DNA from: Alteromonadales bacterium alter-6D02
Lineage (GTDB): Bacteria; Pseudomonadota; Gammaproteobacteria; Enterobacterales; Psychrobiaceae
Reading direction: 5' to 3'
NCBI GenBank assembly: GCA_002835545.1
Contig: PIZK01000016.1
Span: forward strand, 124,001-188,000
Length of the DNA stretch: 64,000 nt
The notes beneath the pieces were generated by a model. The model was given only the letters and a program-made list of their open reading frames with translations. It did no database searches and had not been told where the DNA came from. Positions 47,886 through 57,163 of this stretch are shown one piece after another; position 1 is the stretch's first letter, and every line of letters begins with the position of its first letter. The position numbers were made by a program, and so were the translations under genes.

Positions 47886-50135
47886 ATGGAAGTAACACAG
47901 AAGTTTTTATCACTACACCAGTCACTCACCGATATTGGCCATCATAATGGCACGCTAAGTGAAGATACTGATGAATTGATCGAGAAGGTGCTAAAGACGT
48001 GTGCTGACAAGCTAGCGGTAGGTCGAGTGAGTTTATGGTATTTGTCACCGAGCAATGAGCAATTGATTTGTCAAAAGCTTTATGCGCTAGAGAGTCAACA
48101 CTTCGACGCTGGTCATGTCATTGAACGAGACTATTGCCCAAAATATTTTCAACGATTACTCGAGCAAGAGATTTGTTACTGTGAAAACGTTGAAGAATAT
48201 GACTTTCTTAGCGAGCTACTAAGCTTCTATTTTCAACCGCTTAATATTAAATCAATTTTAGAGGTTCCAATCTTTGCCGAGGGGGCGTTCAAAGGCGTAC
48301 TCTGTATAGAGCAAACTGCAACAACGCGTCACTGGGACGTTGCGGATATGGCCTATGCTGCTTCAATTGCTGAAATCCTCTCCCTTACTCATGTTAAGAA
48401 GTCTTGGCGAGCAGCTTTGCGTCAATTAAGTCACCTTGAGCAAATTGATCCTTTAACTAATTTAGAGAATCGCTTATTTTTTGATAAGCGAATTCGCCAG
48501 TCATTAGCGTCGGCCGGTGAGGATTACCCTTGTGCCGTGATACTTATTGGCATCGATAACTTTACCGCTGTTAATGATAACTTTGGTTATCTGTTTGCTA
48601 ATAATGTGTTGTGTAAAGTGGCTAACCGTATGGAAAACCTAAAGTCTAATGAGGTGTTTTTTCCTGCGCGTGTTGATGGTGATGTCTTTGGTGTGTGGTT
48701 GCCAAATCAACATAACGAACTCAAGCTAGAGCCTTTTTTGTTGCTGCTTAAAGCGCTATTTTTAAAGCCATTTATGACCCCAGGTGGTGAACTTGTTAGC
48801 TTGAGTGCCAGCATAGGCGTAATGGTTAGTAATAAGTCTGACCTAGTTGAACAAGACCCTATCAGACGTGCAGAGCAAGCAATGGTAAAAGGTAAAGAAA
48901 ATAACCCTGGTGTCATTACTTATTTTAAACCTGAGTGGCTAGAGCAACATCAGCAAACCTTAAAGTTTGAGCGGGAATTTAATGATGCACTCACATCTGG
49001 CCAAATAGTACCTCATTATCAACCTATCCTTAACCGTACCTACCAACAAGATGGCATTCGGTTAGAAGCGTTGGTTCGTTGGGTTCACCCGATGGATGGT
49101 TTGATTGCGCCTTTTAAATTTTTACCACTGGCTAAACGCCTTGGGTTAATGCAAGAGCTTGGCGATGTGGTCATTGAGCAGGTGTGTAAAGATATAAATA
49201 TACTTATAGCCGAAGGCCTCCCTTTATTAAGTGTGGCGGTGAATGTGTCATCTGAACAGTTACTGTCACCGACATTTTGTCAACGAGTGGAGGAGCTTTT
49301 AACTGAATACGAGATAGCACCTTCGCTAATTGAGATTGAAATTGTTGAAGAACTCATCGCTGGGGATTCAACAGCCATTAATAAGCAACTCGATAGTTTA
49401 AGTGAACTGGGCTTAAAGCTTTCGATAGATGATTTTGGAACAGGGTATTCATCACTATCTCGACTTAAGAACTTTAATATCTCAAAGCTAAAGATTGATA
49501 AGTCTTTTGTTGATGGGATCCTAACCAGTGAAGAAGATATCTGTATTGCTCGCTCTATTATTGGACTAGCGAAAGGTATGAGAATAGAAATTGTTGCTGA
49601 AGGGGTAGAAACTAAAGCTCAGGCAGAGTGGTTGCTAGAGCATGGGTGTGACTTTTTGCAAGGATATCTGTTTTCTAAACCTATTGCACCCAGCGAGCTC
49701 TTTAACTTCTTTAGCGCTGAGTCTGCTTTTCCAACGTTTGAGCCGGCAACGTATCACATTGATAATCAATCGAGTGTGATGGCGGTTAAAGCAACAGGGA
49801 TTTGGGAGGGGCAAATTACTCAACGCTGCTTTAGAGAAGTGGAAGCTGAGCTCATTAAAGCGCCTCAGCCCAAATGGGCCTTCTATATTGATGCTACGGA
49901 AATGGATGTAGGTACACTAGACTTTCAGTATGGGGTTAAGCAAGGCATTGGTCGATTAAAACAACATAACTTGCGTGCGACCGTTTTTTTAGTGAGTAAC
50001 AATGATCTTGTTCGTTATCAATTAGAGATCCTTAACGTTGAAACCCCTGATTACCAACGCCGTATATTTACCGATGCCAATTTGGCGCATGAGTGGCTAG
50101 TTAATCATGGCTATATCCATGGTTCTGAGAGCTGA
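47886..50135 (+). CDS. GAF-GGDEF-EAL protein, probable c-di-GMP phosphodiesterase
   Basis: 749 aa: a GAF-like sensor (about 10-170), a GGDEF domain (about 185-340) whose active motif has decayed to VDGDVF, an EAL domain (about 355-610), and a C-terminal module (about 620-749) that was not recognised. The EAL active site looks complete: EALVRW, NVSSEQLL, DDFGTGYSSL, KIDKSFV, EGVET and QGYLFSKP. It should therefore hydrolyse c-di-GMP, with the GGDEF part perhaps binding GTP. No signal or membrane segment is visible. The ATG at 47886 is preferred to a TTG 12 nt upstream; neither has a strong ribosome site. The phosphofructokinase gene starts 2 nt after its stop. Confidence 0.9.
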   Translation: MEVTQKFLSLHQSLTDIGHHNGTLSEDTDELIEKVLKTCADKLAVGRVSLWYLSPSNEQLICQKLYALESQHFDAGHVIERDYCPKYFQRLLEQEICYCENVEEYDFLSELLSFYFQPLNIKSILEVPIFAEGAFKGVLCIEQTATTRHWDVADMAYAASIAEILSLTHVKKSWRAALRQLSHLEQIDPLTNLENRLFFDKRIRQSLASAGEDYPCAVILIGIDNFTAVNDNFGYLFANNVLCKVANRMENLKSNEVFFPARVDGDVFGVWLPNQHNELKLEPFLLLLKALFLKPFMTPGGELVSLSASIGVMVSNKSDLVEQDPIRRAEQAMVKGKENNPGVITYFKPEWLEQHQQTLKFEREFNDALTSGQIVPHYQPILNRTYQQDGIRLEALVRWVHPMDGLIAPFKFLPLAKRLGLMQELGDVVIEQVCKDINILIAEGLPLLSVAVNVSSEQLLSPTFCQRVEELLTEYEIAPSLIEIEIVEELIAGDSTAINKQLDSLSELGLKLSIDDFGTGYSSLSRLKNFNISKLKIDKSFVDGILTSEEDICIARSIIGLAKGMRIEIVAEGVETKAQAEWLLEHGCDFLQGYLFSKPIAPSELFNFFSAESAFPTFEPATYHIDNQSSVMAVKATGIWEGQITQRCFREVEAELIKAPQPKWAFYIDATEMDVGTLDFQYGVKQGIGRLKQHNLRATVFLVSNNDLVRYQLEILNVETPDYQRRIFTDANLAHEWLVNHGYIHGSES

Positions 50136-50137
50136 TA

Positions 50138-51148
50138 ATGCGAAAAATTAATACTATCGGGGTCTTAACCAGTGGCGGTGATGCGCCAGGGATGAATGCC
50201 GCTATTCGTGCCATCGTCTTAACAGCACAGCATCACGGAATTTCAGTGACTGGATTTAAACGTGGTTTTAATGGACTGCTAAATGGTGAACATTTTCAGT
50301 TAACCGAATGCTATGTTAGAGATATCATTCATCATGGCGGTACGGTATTAAAAAGTGCACGTTGTCAGGCTTTTACGACCGAACAAGGGCAGTTACAAGC
50401 CTCTGAAGTTTTAAATCGGTTAGCGATTGATTGCTTAATCGTGATTGGTGGTGATGGTTCATTGCGCGGTGCTGAGTTGCTAGCGGATTATTGGAGCGGA
50501 CAAATAATTGGGTTACCAGGTACCATCGATAATGATGTTGCAGGAGCGGATAAAACGATAGGCTTTGCGACTGCAGTTAACACTGCAGTTGAAGCGATAG
50601 ATAAAATACGTGATACAGCTGATGCATTCGAGCGTACTTTTCTCGTTGAAGTGATGGGGAGGGAGAGCGGTTATATTGCAATGAGTGTTGCCATTGCTTG
50701 TGCTGCGGAGCAAGTGCTTACTTTTGAATCGCGTCAGCTCCCTTCGCAACAGCTAGCAAGTATTGTTAATCATATTACGAATGCACAGAAATCACGGGGT
50801 AACTCCAGCTATATTATGGTCATTGCAGAAAACCTATGGCCAACCGGAACGATTGAGCTAGCAAAAGAATTAACCAAACAATCAAATATTGAATGTCAGC
50901 CATGTATCCTTGGCCACATTCAACGTGGTGGACGGCCGGTATTTGAAGACCGAATATTAGCGACAAAACTTGGCGTAGCTGCAGTCGAGGCAAGCGTTGA
51001 TGGCGCTCATTTAGTGATGCTAGGTGAGGTTAATCAATCGATTACAGCAACACCACTGTCAAAGCTGGCATTAGAGCATAAAACTATTGATACGTTTTTA
51101 TTTAATGCCCAACAACAAATTTTTGAATATCACGACTTTCACGATTAA
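50138..51148 (+). CDS. pfkA: 6-phosphofructokinase
   Basis: Phosphorylates fructose 6-phosphate to the 1,6-bisphosphate. The 336-aa protein has LTSGGDAPGMNAAIRA at the N-terminus, GGDGS (Gly where PPi-dependent enzymes have Asp, so ATP-dependent), LPGTIDNDVAGADKTIGF with the catalytic Asp, VEVMGRESGYIA, and LGHIQRGGRPVFEDRI. It is slightly longer than E. coli PfkA (320), with most extra length at the C-terminus. It is cotranscribed with the EAL gene and converges with the metallo-hydrolase gene, leaving only 5 nt. Allosteric behaviour cannot be judged. Confidence 0.92.
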   Translation: MRKINTIGVLTSGGDAPGMNAAIRAIVLTAQHHGISVTGFKRGFNGLLNGEHFQLTECYVRDIIHHGGTVLKSARCQAFTTEQGQLQASEVLNRLAIDCLIVIGGDGSLRGAELLADYWSGQIIGLPGTIDNDVAGADKTIGFATAVNTAVEAIDKIRDTADAFERTFLVEVMGRESGYIAMSVAIACAAEQVLTFESRQLPSQQLASIVNHITNAQKSRGNSSYIMVIAENLWPTGTIELAKELTKQSNIECQPCILGHIQRGGRPVFEDRILATKLGVAAVEASVDGAHLVMLGEVNQSITATPLSKLALEHKTIDTFLFNAQQQIFEYHDFHD

Positions 51149-51153
51149 CGGCT

Positions 51154-52536
51154 TTAAATCGTGACCGTTTCATTGAGCTCTGGCACACGAACGTTGCAAT
51201 GAAATGCCCTTTCTACTTTTAATCTCATACAGTCAGCAGCACAGCTTTCACCATGAGTAATGTAGACCTGTTGTGGTCGTTGCTTGATTAGCCCTAACCA
51301 ATGAATAATTTCAGCATAATCCCCATGAGCAGATAAACTACCTATGTTATGAACTTGGGCTTTAACTTGAAATGTTTGGCCATGAATTTTTGTTTCTTTA
51401 GCACCGTCAACAATCGCTTGACCACGGGTGCCAGCCGCTTGGTAGCCTGCAAAAACCAAGCTATTGCGATGATTGGGTAAAATGTTCTTCATATGATGAA
51501 TCACTCGCCCACCACTTGCCATTCCAGAAGCACTGATGATAATGGCAGGATAGGTACTCTCATTTAACCTAATTGATTCTTCTTGAGTTCGAACATAGCG
51601 CGTAATATTATCGATTTCGGCGCAGTCTTGCTGTGATAATTTTAATTGCCGGTTAAACTTTTTATAAAGATCGGTCGCGCTGATAGCCATTGGGCTGTTT
51701 AGGTAAACTGGGATAGTGGGTATTCGATGCTCTTTTAACAGTTGTTTAATATGATAAAGCAATAACTGAGCTCGGCCGACAGCGAAGGATGGAATAAGCA
51801 CGGTGCCACCACGATTAACCGTTTCGTTAATTATATCGGCTAATGCTTGCTGAGTATCTAGTTGCTGGTGGCGTCTGTCACCGTAGGTGGATTCGACGAC
51901 CATTACATCGGCGTGTTCGATGGCGTCAGGGTTATGCATAATAGGGTCGTCGTATCTGCCAATATCACCACTAAAGACCAAACGTTTATGGCCATCATCA
52001 ATATGAACCGCACAGGCGCCTAAAATATGGCCAACGGGAGTAAACATAAACCTACAACCTAGCTGGTTATGCTCGCGATTTGACTTGATAGAATGAAATT
52101 GATTCTGAGTCATCGGCTTAAATTGCTTAAGGACTTGCCGAGCGTGCTGTTCTGTATACAGGGGCTTAGCAGGGTGGTGTCGGCTATATTTATGTTTATT
52201 AGCAAAATTTGCTTCTTCTTCTTGCAAATAGCCAGCATCGGGTAAGAGAATTTGACACAATTGGCTGGTTCCTTTACTCGCGTAGACTGGGCCTTCATAC
52301 CCTTGTTTCATTAACGCAGGAAGATAGCCGCTGTGATCAATATGGGCATGCGTTAGGATGACTGCATCGAGCTTTTTTACCTCGATGGGAAAAGATTGCC
52401 AGTTGCGACTGCGTAGCTTTTTAACACCTTGATAGAGTCCGCAATCAATAAGGATAGTTAACCCATTGCATTGGAGTAAGTATTTTGAACCAGTGACAGT
52501 ATCTGCTGCGCCAAGAAAAGTTAACTTCATCATCAT
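51154..52536 (-). CDS. Beta-CASP metallo-beta-lactamase-fold hydrolase (RNase-like)
   Basis: 460 aa, similar to bacterial and archaeal homologues of CPSF73/RNase J-type nucleases. The first metal motif LTHAHIDHSGYLP is at about residues 61-73, then GHILGA, SGDIGR, STYGDR, the beta-CASP block with IPSFAVGRAQ and ISASGMASGGRVIHH, and the late LSAHGD and THGE. It probably cleaves RNA, but the substrate is unknown. Three adjacent ATGs start the gene and the exact one cannot be chosen. A short palindrome lies just upstream. Confidence 0.9.
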   Translation of the reverse strand: MMMKLTFLGAADTVTGSKYLLQCNGLTILIDCGLYQGVKKLRSRNWQSFPIEVKKLDAVILTHAHIDHSGYLPALMKQGYEGPVYASKGTSQLCQILLPDAGYLQEEEANFANKHKYSRHHPAKPLYTEQHARQVLKQFKPMTQNQFHSIKSNREHNQLGCRFMFTPVGHILGACAVHIDDGHKRLVFSGDIGRYDDPIMHNPDAIEHADVMVVESTYGDRRHQQLDTQQALADIINETVNRGGTVLIPSFAVGRAQLLLYHIKQLLKEHRIPTIPVYLNSPMAISATDLYKKFNRQLKLSQQDCAEIDNITRYVRTQEESIRLNESTYPAIIISASGMASGGRVIHHMKNILPNHRNSLVFAGYQAAGTRGQAIVDGAKETKIHGQTFQVKAQVHNIGSLSAHGDYAEIIHWLGLIKQRPQQVYITHGESCAADCMRLKVERAFHCNVRVPELNETVTI

Positions 52537-52550
52537 TACATGCCATTCAC

Positions 52551-52566
52551 AAAGGTTGTAACCTTT
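52551..52566. promoter_or_regulatory. Short palindrome upstream of the metallo-hydrolase
   Basis: AAAGGTT and AACCTTT flank a 2-nt centre, 15 nt before the first ATG of the minus-strand gene. It could be an operator or a small mRNA hairpin near the ribosome site. Confidence 0.35.
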
Positions 52567-52621
52567 AGTATTGACGCAAATGATTGAAAAAGAAATTTTG
52601 ACTCAAATATAATTAGCTAAA

Positions 52622-52777
52622 TTAATTATTATCTTCCCGTTGCAAGTCGGTTAAAACGATATGTAAAGCTTTAATTGCAACCTCTTTATTAACCTCGGAC
52701 TCTTCGAGTATTTGAATAAGATCAACCGCAAGCTTTATATGGTCAGGGGCTTGTTCAAGGGGGGAAGTATCGCTCAT
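52622..52777 (-). CDS. ybaM: Small YbaM-like (DUF2496) protein
   Basis: A 51-aa protein that reads M-S-D-T-S-P-L-E-Q, then APDHIKLAVDLIQILEES and KALHIVLTDL. E. coli YbaM (53 aa) has APDDVKLAVDLI and ALDIV at the same positions, and lies directly after priC there. AAGGAG sits 8 nt before the ATG, and the ATG overlaps the HDAC stop by 4 nt (ATGA), so translation is almost certain. Function unknown; it appears all-helical and acidic. Confidence 0.88.
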   Translation of the reverse strand: MSDTSPLEQAPDHIKLAVDLIQILEESEVNKEVAIKALHIVLTDLQREDNN

Positions 52778-53694
52778 GTTGACGGCTCCTTATGTAAATC
52801 TTTTGCCGCTCTAAACAGCTGGCTATGTAGTGGAATAAGTTTTGTTTGATCTTTATGATAGCCACCGCCCGTGACACAACACAGGGGAATCTCTGCCTGT
52901 TGTGCCGTCTCTATCACCAAACGATCACGCTGATACAGACCTTGGGTAGTCACATCAAGTAGGCCTAAGACATCTTGTTGGTGAATATCAACTCCCGCAT
53001 CATAAATAATTAAATCCGGTTGGTAGAGATTGATGCAATAATTGAGCATCGACTGGCAAACGGTTAGATATTCGGCATCTTGAGTGTTGGGTTCGAATTC
53101 ATGATCGATAGTCGAAACCATTTTATTTGCCGGAAAATTTTTGGCGCAATGTAATGAGCAAGTAATCACATCATCACGGTGCGAAGTCAGTGCAGCAGTT
53201 CCATCGCCTTGATGAACATCGCAATCGAAGATCAGCACTGTTGATAAATTATATTTTTCAATAGCTTCAACAGCAGCAAAAGCTAAATCGTTGAATAAAC
53301 AATAACCGCTGGCAAAATCAAAGTGAGCATGATGGTAGCCTCCACTTAAATGGAGCGCTAATCCTTGCTCAAGCGCCAGCTCGCAGCCTAACAGTGTTCC
53401 ACCCACAGAAGTTAATGAACGAGCAACTAGTTGCGGGCTCCATGGAAAGCCTAATCGGCGTACTTCCTTAGGGGTTAACGCTCCACTAACGACTCGATTG
53501 ATATAATCACGACAGTGTAAAGGAGATAACTTATCAGGAGCAACGGCTTGTGGTGTGACCCATTGAGTTGGTGCTACTAGTTGATCTTGGCGTAGCAATT
53601 GTTCAAGTAATTGATATTTTTTTATTGGGAAACGGTGTTTGGGTCCTAGCGCTAAGCTTGAATATATAGGGTGGTAGATAACAGGATAGTTCAT
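52774..53694 (-). CDS. Histone deacetylase-family hydrolase
   Basis: A 306-aa zinc amidohydrolase of the HDAC/AcuC/acetylpolyamine family. It has SGGYHHAHFDFASGYCLFND, the metal motif FDCDVHQGDGTA, and a further ligand in YDAGVDIHQQD, then GGGYHKD near the C-terminus. The bacterial substrate is not known; acetylated lysines or polyamines are candidates. It is cytoplasmic with no signal peptide. It overlaps priC upstream and ybaM downstream by 4 nt each (ATGA), a tight translational couple. Confidence 0.9.
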   Translation of the reverse strand: MNYPVIYHPIYSSLALGPKHRFPIKKYQLLEQLLRQDQLVAPTQWVTPQAVAPDKLSPLHCRDYINRVVSGALTPKEVRRLGFPWSPQLVARSLTSVGGTLLGCELALEQGLALHLSGGYHHAHFDFASGYCLFNDLAFAAVEAIEKYNLSTVLIFDCDVHQGDGTAALTSHRDDVITCSLHCAKNFPANKMVSTIDHEFEPNTQDAEYLTVCQSMLNYCINLYQPDLIIYDAGVDIHQQDVLGLLDVTTQGLYQRDRLVIETAQQAEIPLCCVTGGGYHKDQTKLIPLHSQLFRAAKDLHKEPST

Positions 53695-54317
53695 CGTGTT
53701 TTACCACTTTCGATTCGTTCAATCTTTTGCTCAATAAAGTAAATGGCTTTATTACACTGGCCTAATCGCTTTTGTTGTCGTAGGACTTCTTGTTGGAGCG
53801 CAATTTTCTGCTCCATCGCACATTGATTCAACTGGGTGTTCAATTGTGTGATGCGCAGTTCCAATTTTTGTTTGTAGCCATGGTGTTTCGATAACTCATG
53901 ATATAACTGTTGGCTATTCCCCATGATACGTTGAGCAAGCCACGCAAAGTCATTACTTTTTTGTTGCTTATTGGCAAAGGTTTTACTTTTGAACGCTTTA
54001 TCTTGACGATAAGATTTGGTTCGTTGCGATTGACTCGATAGTGCCTTTTTAATTGCCTGACATTGGTCAACTAATTTATCACATTGAAATTGAATTAACG
54101 TGTTGGCTGATTTACTACTAATAGAATGTTTTACGTGGCGTAGTAATTGTTGGCTTTCATTCACATAATCCATTAACTGGCGTGACTGTGTTTTAAAAAG
54201 CTGAGGATCGAACAACGTATTATCAGCCAAAGGGGGAATTTTATTATGCTGATCATAAGACTGTGCTTGCTTAGCGAGTTGCTTAAGTAGCTGATCAATT
54301 TTATTTAATTGATTCAA
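53691..54317 (-). CDS. priC: Primosomal replication protein PriC
   Basis: Helps reload the DnaB helicase at stalled forks independently of PriA. About 208 aa, basic and helical. FDPQLFKTQSRQLMDYV (about 36-52) matches FDRHLFQTRATTL of E. coli PriC, and the C-terminal QCNKAIYFIEQKIER matches its conserved end. It is longer than E. coli PriC (175 aa), mainly through a Lys/Gln-rich middle. The frame is open to a TTG at 54323, but the TTG at 54317 gives a 4-nt TTGA overlap with the upstream stop and sits 7 nt after GGGGGG, so it is preferred. Confidence 0.85.
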   Translation of the reverse strand: MNQLNKIDQLLKQLAKQAQSYDQHNKIPPLADNTLFDPQLFKTQSRQLMDYVNESQQLLRHVKHSISSKSANTLIQFQCDKLVDQCQAIKKALSSQSQRTKSYRQDKAFKSKTFANKQQKSNDFAWLAQRIMGNSQQLYHELSKHHGYKQKLELRITQLNTQLNQCAMEQKIALQQEVLRQQKRLGQCNKAIYFIEQKIERIESGKTR

Positions 54318-55084
54318 AACCAAGCCCCCCAGGCTAATTTACAGCTAATGATAAGCACTACACTAATAAACAGTGGTCTGATAAACTTAGCACCAAAGCG
54401 AATCGCCGTTTTAGCACCAATTAATGATCCAGTCATCAAGCAGCAGGCCATCAATAATCCAGTTTTATAATCAACTTGGCCTAAAATAGCAAAAGTTACT
54501 AAGGCTGTGAGGTTACTGACAAAGTTCATTGAGCGCGCCACACCACAGCTAACTAATAATTCAACCTTGTAAAGTATCTGACTTGATACTGTCCAAAATG
54601 CACCCGTACCAGGCCCCGCGAAACCGTCATAAAATCCAAGAAAACCGCCTTGCATGGCTTGTTTAACTGTGCATGGTTCAAAGTTGTCATCAATTTTCTT
54701 ATGAATAGGAGGGCGTTGGAATAGTGTGTAGATGGCTGTGCTGATAATTAATAAAGGAAGTAACTTTTCGAGAATGTCACCGGATACCAAATAAACGGCT
54801 ATAGTACCAATCAAGGCACCAATAAAGGTTGAAATGATACAACTACGCCAAAGTGCAGGCGAGAAAAGTTTATTTCGATAAAAAGTATAGCTAGCAGTTG
54901 CAGTACCAAAGGTTGATGCAAACTTATTGGTGCCAAGTACCATGTGGGGTGGCATCCCTGTGCTTAACAGAGCAGGCACGGTAAGAAGACCACCACCGCC
55001 AACCACAGCATCAATAAAGCCAGCACATAATGCGGTTAATGCAAGCAATAACCAAACCGGTACGATGTCAAAAATCTCAAGCAT
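54314..55084 (-). CDS. TSUP-family (TauE/SafE, YfcA-like) membrane transporter
   Basis: A 256-aa inner-membrane protein with about eight membrane segments in two homologous halves. The first half has GFIDAVVGGGGLLTVPALLS and GTNKFASTFGTATASY; the second has GFYDGFAGPGTGAFW and MTGSLIGAKTAIRFG. Relatives export sulfite or other small sulfonates or anions, but the substrate here is not known. It starts 3 nt after dinG and overlaps priC by 4 nt. Confidence 0.9.
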   Translation of the reverse strand: MLEIFDIVPVWLLLALTALCAGFIDAVVGGGGLLTVPALLSTGMPPHMVLGTNKFASTFGTATASYTFYRNKLFSPALWRSCIISTFIGALIGTIAVYLVSGDILEKLLPLLIISTAIYTLFQRPPIHKKIDDNFEPCTVKQAMQGGFLGFYDGFAGPGTGAFWTVSSQILYKVELLVSCGVARSMNFVSNLTALVTFAILGQVDYKTGLLMACCLMTGSLIGAKTAIRFGAKFIRPLFISVVLIISCKLAWGAWF

Positions 55085-55087
55085 TAA

Positions 55088-57163
55088 CTAATGTTCTATT
55101 GTTAAGTCGTAGGGTGGAAGTGAGTCAAGTAGCGACTGACCATAGCGTTTGGTGACCAGACGGCGATCCAAGATAGTAATTGTACCACTGTCTTGCTCGT
55201 TGCGTAACAAGCGACCACAAGATTGAATGAGCTTTCGTGAAGCATCTGGAACGGTCAATGTCATAAAGGGGTTACCATTTTTACTTTTTACATACTCCGC
55301 TAGGGCTTGCTCAATGGGCGATGTGGGCACTGCAAAGGGTAATTTAGTGATGACTAGGTTAGTTAAATACTTTCCTGGTAAGTCAAGACCCTCTGAAAAG
55401 CTACTGGTTCCAAAGAGAATGCTTTGTTGTTGGTTATCGCATTTATCTTTGTGTAGGGTGAGCAATGCATTACGTGAGGCTTCGCCTTGTACCAGCAATG
55501 ATAATTGATGACGGTCTCTTAAAGCCTTGGCAACTTGATTCATTTGTCGGTAGGAAGAAAACAAAACTAAATTAGCCTGTTTATTATCAATAAGGGCAGG
55601 TAAACGCTTAATTAATTCTTCAGTAAATTTATCGTTGCTTGGCTCTATCTGTAGTGCAGGGATTATTAGTTTAGCATTATCTTTGAAATTAAAAGGGGAG
55701 TTTAAACGAACATACTGTGTGCCATCATTCGTTTGTAAACCGACACTGCGTCTAAAGTGATCGAATGAATTAAGGGCTGTTACAGTGGCGGAACAAAGTA
55801 TAACCCCTTGAGCTTGACTCCATAATTTATCCTCAAGAAAATACCCAATATCTAGCGGCGCTGCGTGAATGAGATATTCTCCGCGTTCTCTATCCGTTAG
55901 CTCAACCCAGCGCACTGTCGGGGCGCCATGCTTTGAGTCTTGGCGTTTTAACATATGCCACAACTTTTGTTGATTTTCCATGCGGTTAAGATTATTACCG
56001 ATATCACTAAGTACCGCTTCAATTTTCCAAGGGCTAATTAAGCCGTCCTTGTAGGCCTCGAGGATAATCTGATGCACTTTATTCAATTGCTTCAGTGCAG
56101 CTTTACTGCTAATAGCATTATTCTCAATAAGAGCCAATAAAGAATCAGGTAAAACGCCGTGTTCAAATCGATGGCGCATATCATCATTAGCAAAGAGCTG
56201 ACTGTTTACATTGAGCCATTGACTCACTAAGGTCAGATCACTGCTTAGCTCATTACAGTGATCACTGAGACTCATTAATGGTGAGATTAATTGTTGGCTA
56301 TTTAGCGTAGAAGAAATTTTCTTACCCAGTAAATCCATTTTCTTGAGCCAATCAATGGTTGCTTGCAATGAAGAGAAAGCACTCGAGAAATCGCGTGTTT
56401 TTTCTGGCAAGTGGTGGGCCTCATCAATCACGTAGAACATATCTGCGGGCTCGGGCAAAATTTTGCCGCCGCCGAGTTCCAGATCGGCCAGCAATAAGCT
56501 GTGATTTACAATCAAGACATCGAGCTTATCAATAACCTCACGTGCTTTATGAAATGGACATTGCCGATGTGCTGATAGTTGCTTATTACAAGTAAACTTA
56601 TCACACTGAATCTGAGCCCATAATAAGGGGCTAATTGGCGTTGGCCAACTATCACGTTCACCATCCCACTCTTTATCAAGCCATGCCTGCCATAATTTTT
56701 TGACTAACGTTAAGTCATCTTTTGACGGTGCTTGATGCCATAGCGCATTATCATCAGAGGATTGAGCGTCGGCGACTAACTCCAACTTGCTGGCACAGAT
56801 GTAACGTTGCCGTCCTTTTACAACTGCAAAGTCAAACTCGAGACGACTGTATTGCCTAAATAAAGGAAGGTCTTTATTTAATAGTTGTTCTTGTAGGGCG
56901 ACTGTTGCTGTCGATATACAAAGTTTTTTCCCTTGAGATAAAGCCACAGGAATCGCACCTAGGCAATAAGCAAGGGATTTACCTGTACCTGTACCTGCTT
57001 CAATGACACCGATTCGCCTTGTTCGATCATATTCACCCGCAAGTATTTTTGCTGTCTGGGCGACCATATAGTTTTGTTCTCGACGGGTAACAAAATTTGG
57101 TATTTCTTGTTTGAACTGCTTAAAACAGTTTTTAATTGTTTGTTGAAGCTGTGGCGATAGCAT
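55088..57163 (-). CDS. dinG: ATP-dependent DNA helicase DinG
   Basis: An XPD-like superfamily 2 helicase, 5'-3', that resolves R-loops and other structures after damage. The 691-aa protein (E. coli 716) has Walker A EAGTGTGKS (about residues 55-63), the DEAH box VIDEAHHLP, and SGRLLRNEQDSG-type motif VI near the end. Four cysteines in YICASK, IQCDKF, TCNKQ and QCPFHKAR (about 110-205) fit the Fe-S cluster. It heads a five-gene operon. No LexA box was noticed upstream. Confidence 0.93.
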   Translation of the reverse strand: MLSPQLQQTIKNCFKQFKQEIPNFVTRREQNYMVAQTAKILAGEYDRTRRIGVIEAGTGTGKSLAYCLGAIPVALSQGKKLCISTATVALQEQLLNKDLPLFRQYSRLEFDFAVVKGRQRYICASKLELVADAQSSDDNALWHQAPSKDDLTLVKKLWQAWLDKEWDGERDSWPTPISPLLWAQIQCDKFTCNKQLSAHRQCPFHKAREVIDKLDVLIVNHSLLLADLELGGGKILPEPADMFYVIDEAHHLPEKTRDFSSAFSSLQATIDWLKKMDLLGKKISSTLNSQQLISPLMSLSDHCNELSSDLTLVSQWLNVNSQLFANDDMRHRFEHGVLPDSLLALIENNAISSKAALKQLNKVHQIILEAYKDGLISPWKIEAVLSDIGNNLNRMENQQKLWHMLKRQDSKHGAPTVRWVELTDRERGEYLIHAAPLDIGYFLEDKLWSQAQGVILCSATVTALNSFDHFRRSVGLQTNDGTQYVRLNSPFNFKDNAKLIIPALQIEPSNDKFTEELIKRLPALIDNKQANLVLFSSYRQMNQVAKALRDRHQLSLLVQGEASRNALLTLHKDKCDNQQQSILFGTSSFSEGLDLPGKYLTNLVITKLPFAVPTSPIEQALAEYVKSKNGNPFMTLTVPDASRKLIQSCGRLLRNEQDSGTITILDRRLVTKRYGQSLLDSLPPYDLTIEH

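Noticed and set aside
43221-50135. A single c-di-GMP regulon joining the GGDEF regulator and the GAF-GGDEF-EAL protein
   Set aside because: They are separated by unrelated genes and terminators, with no shared promoter element seen, so common control is not supported by this sequence.
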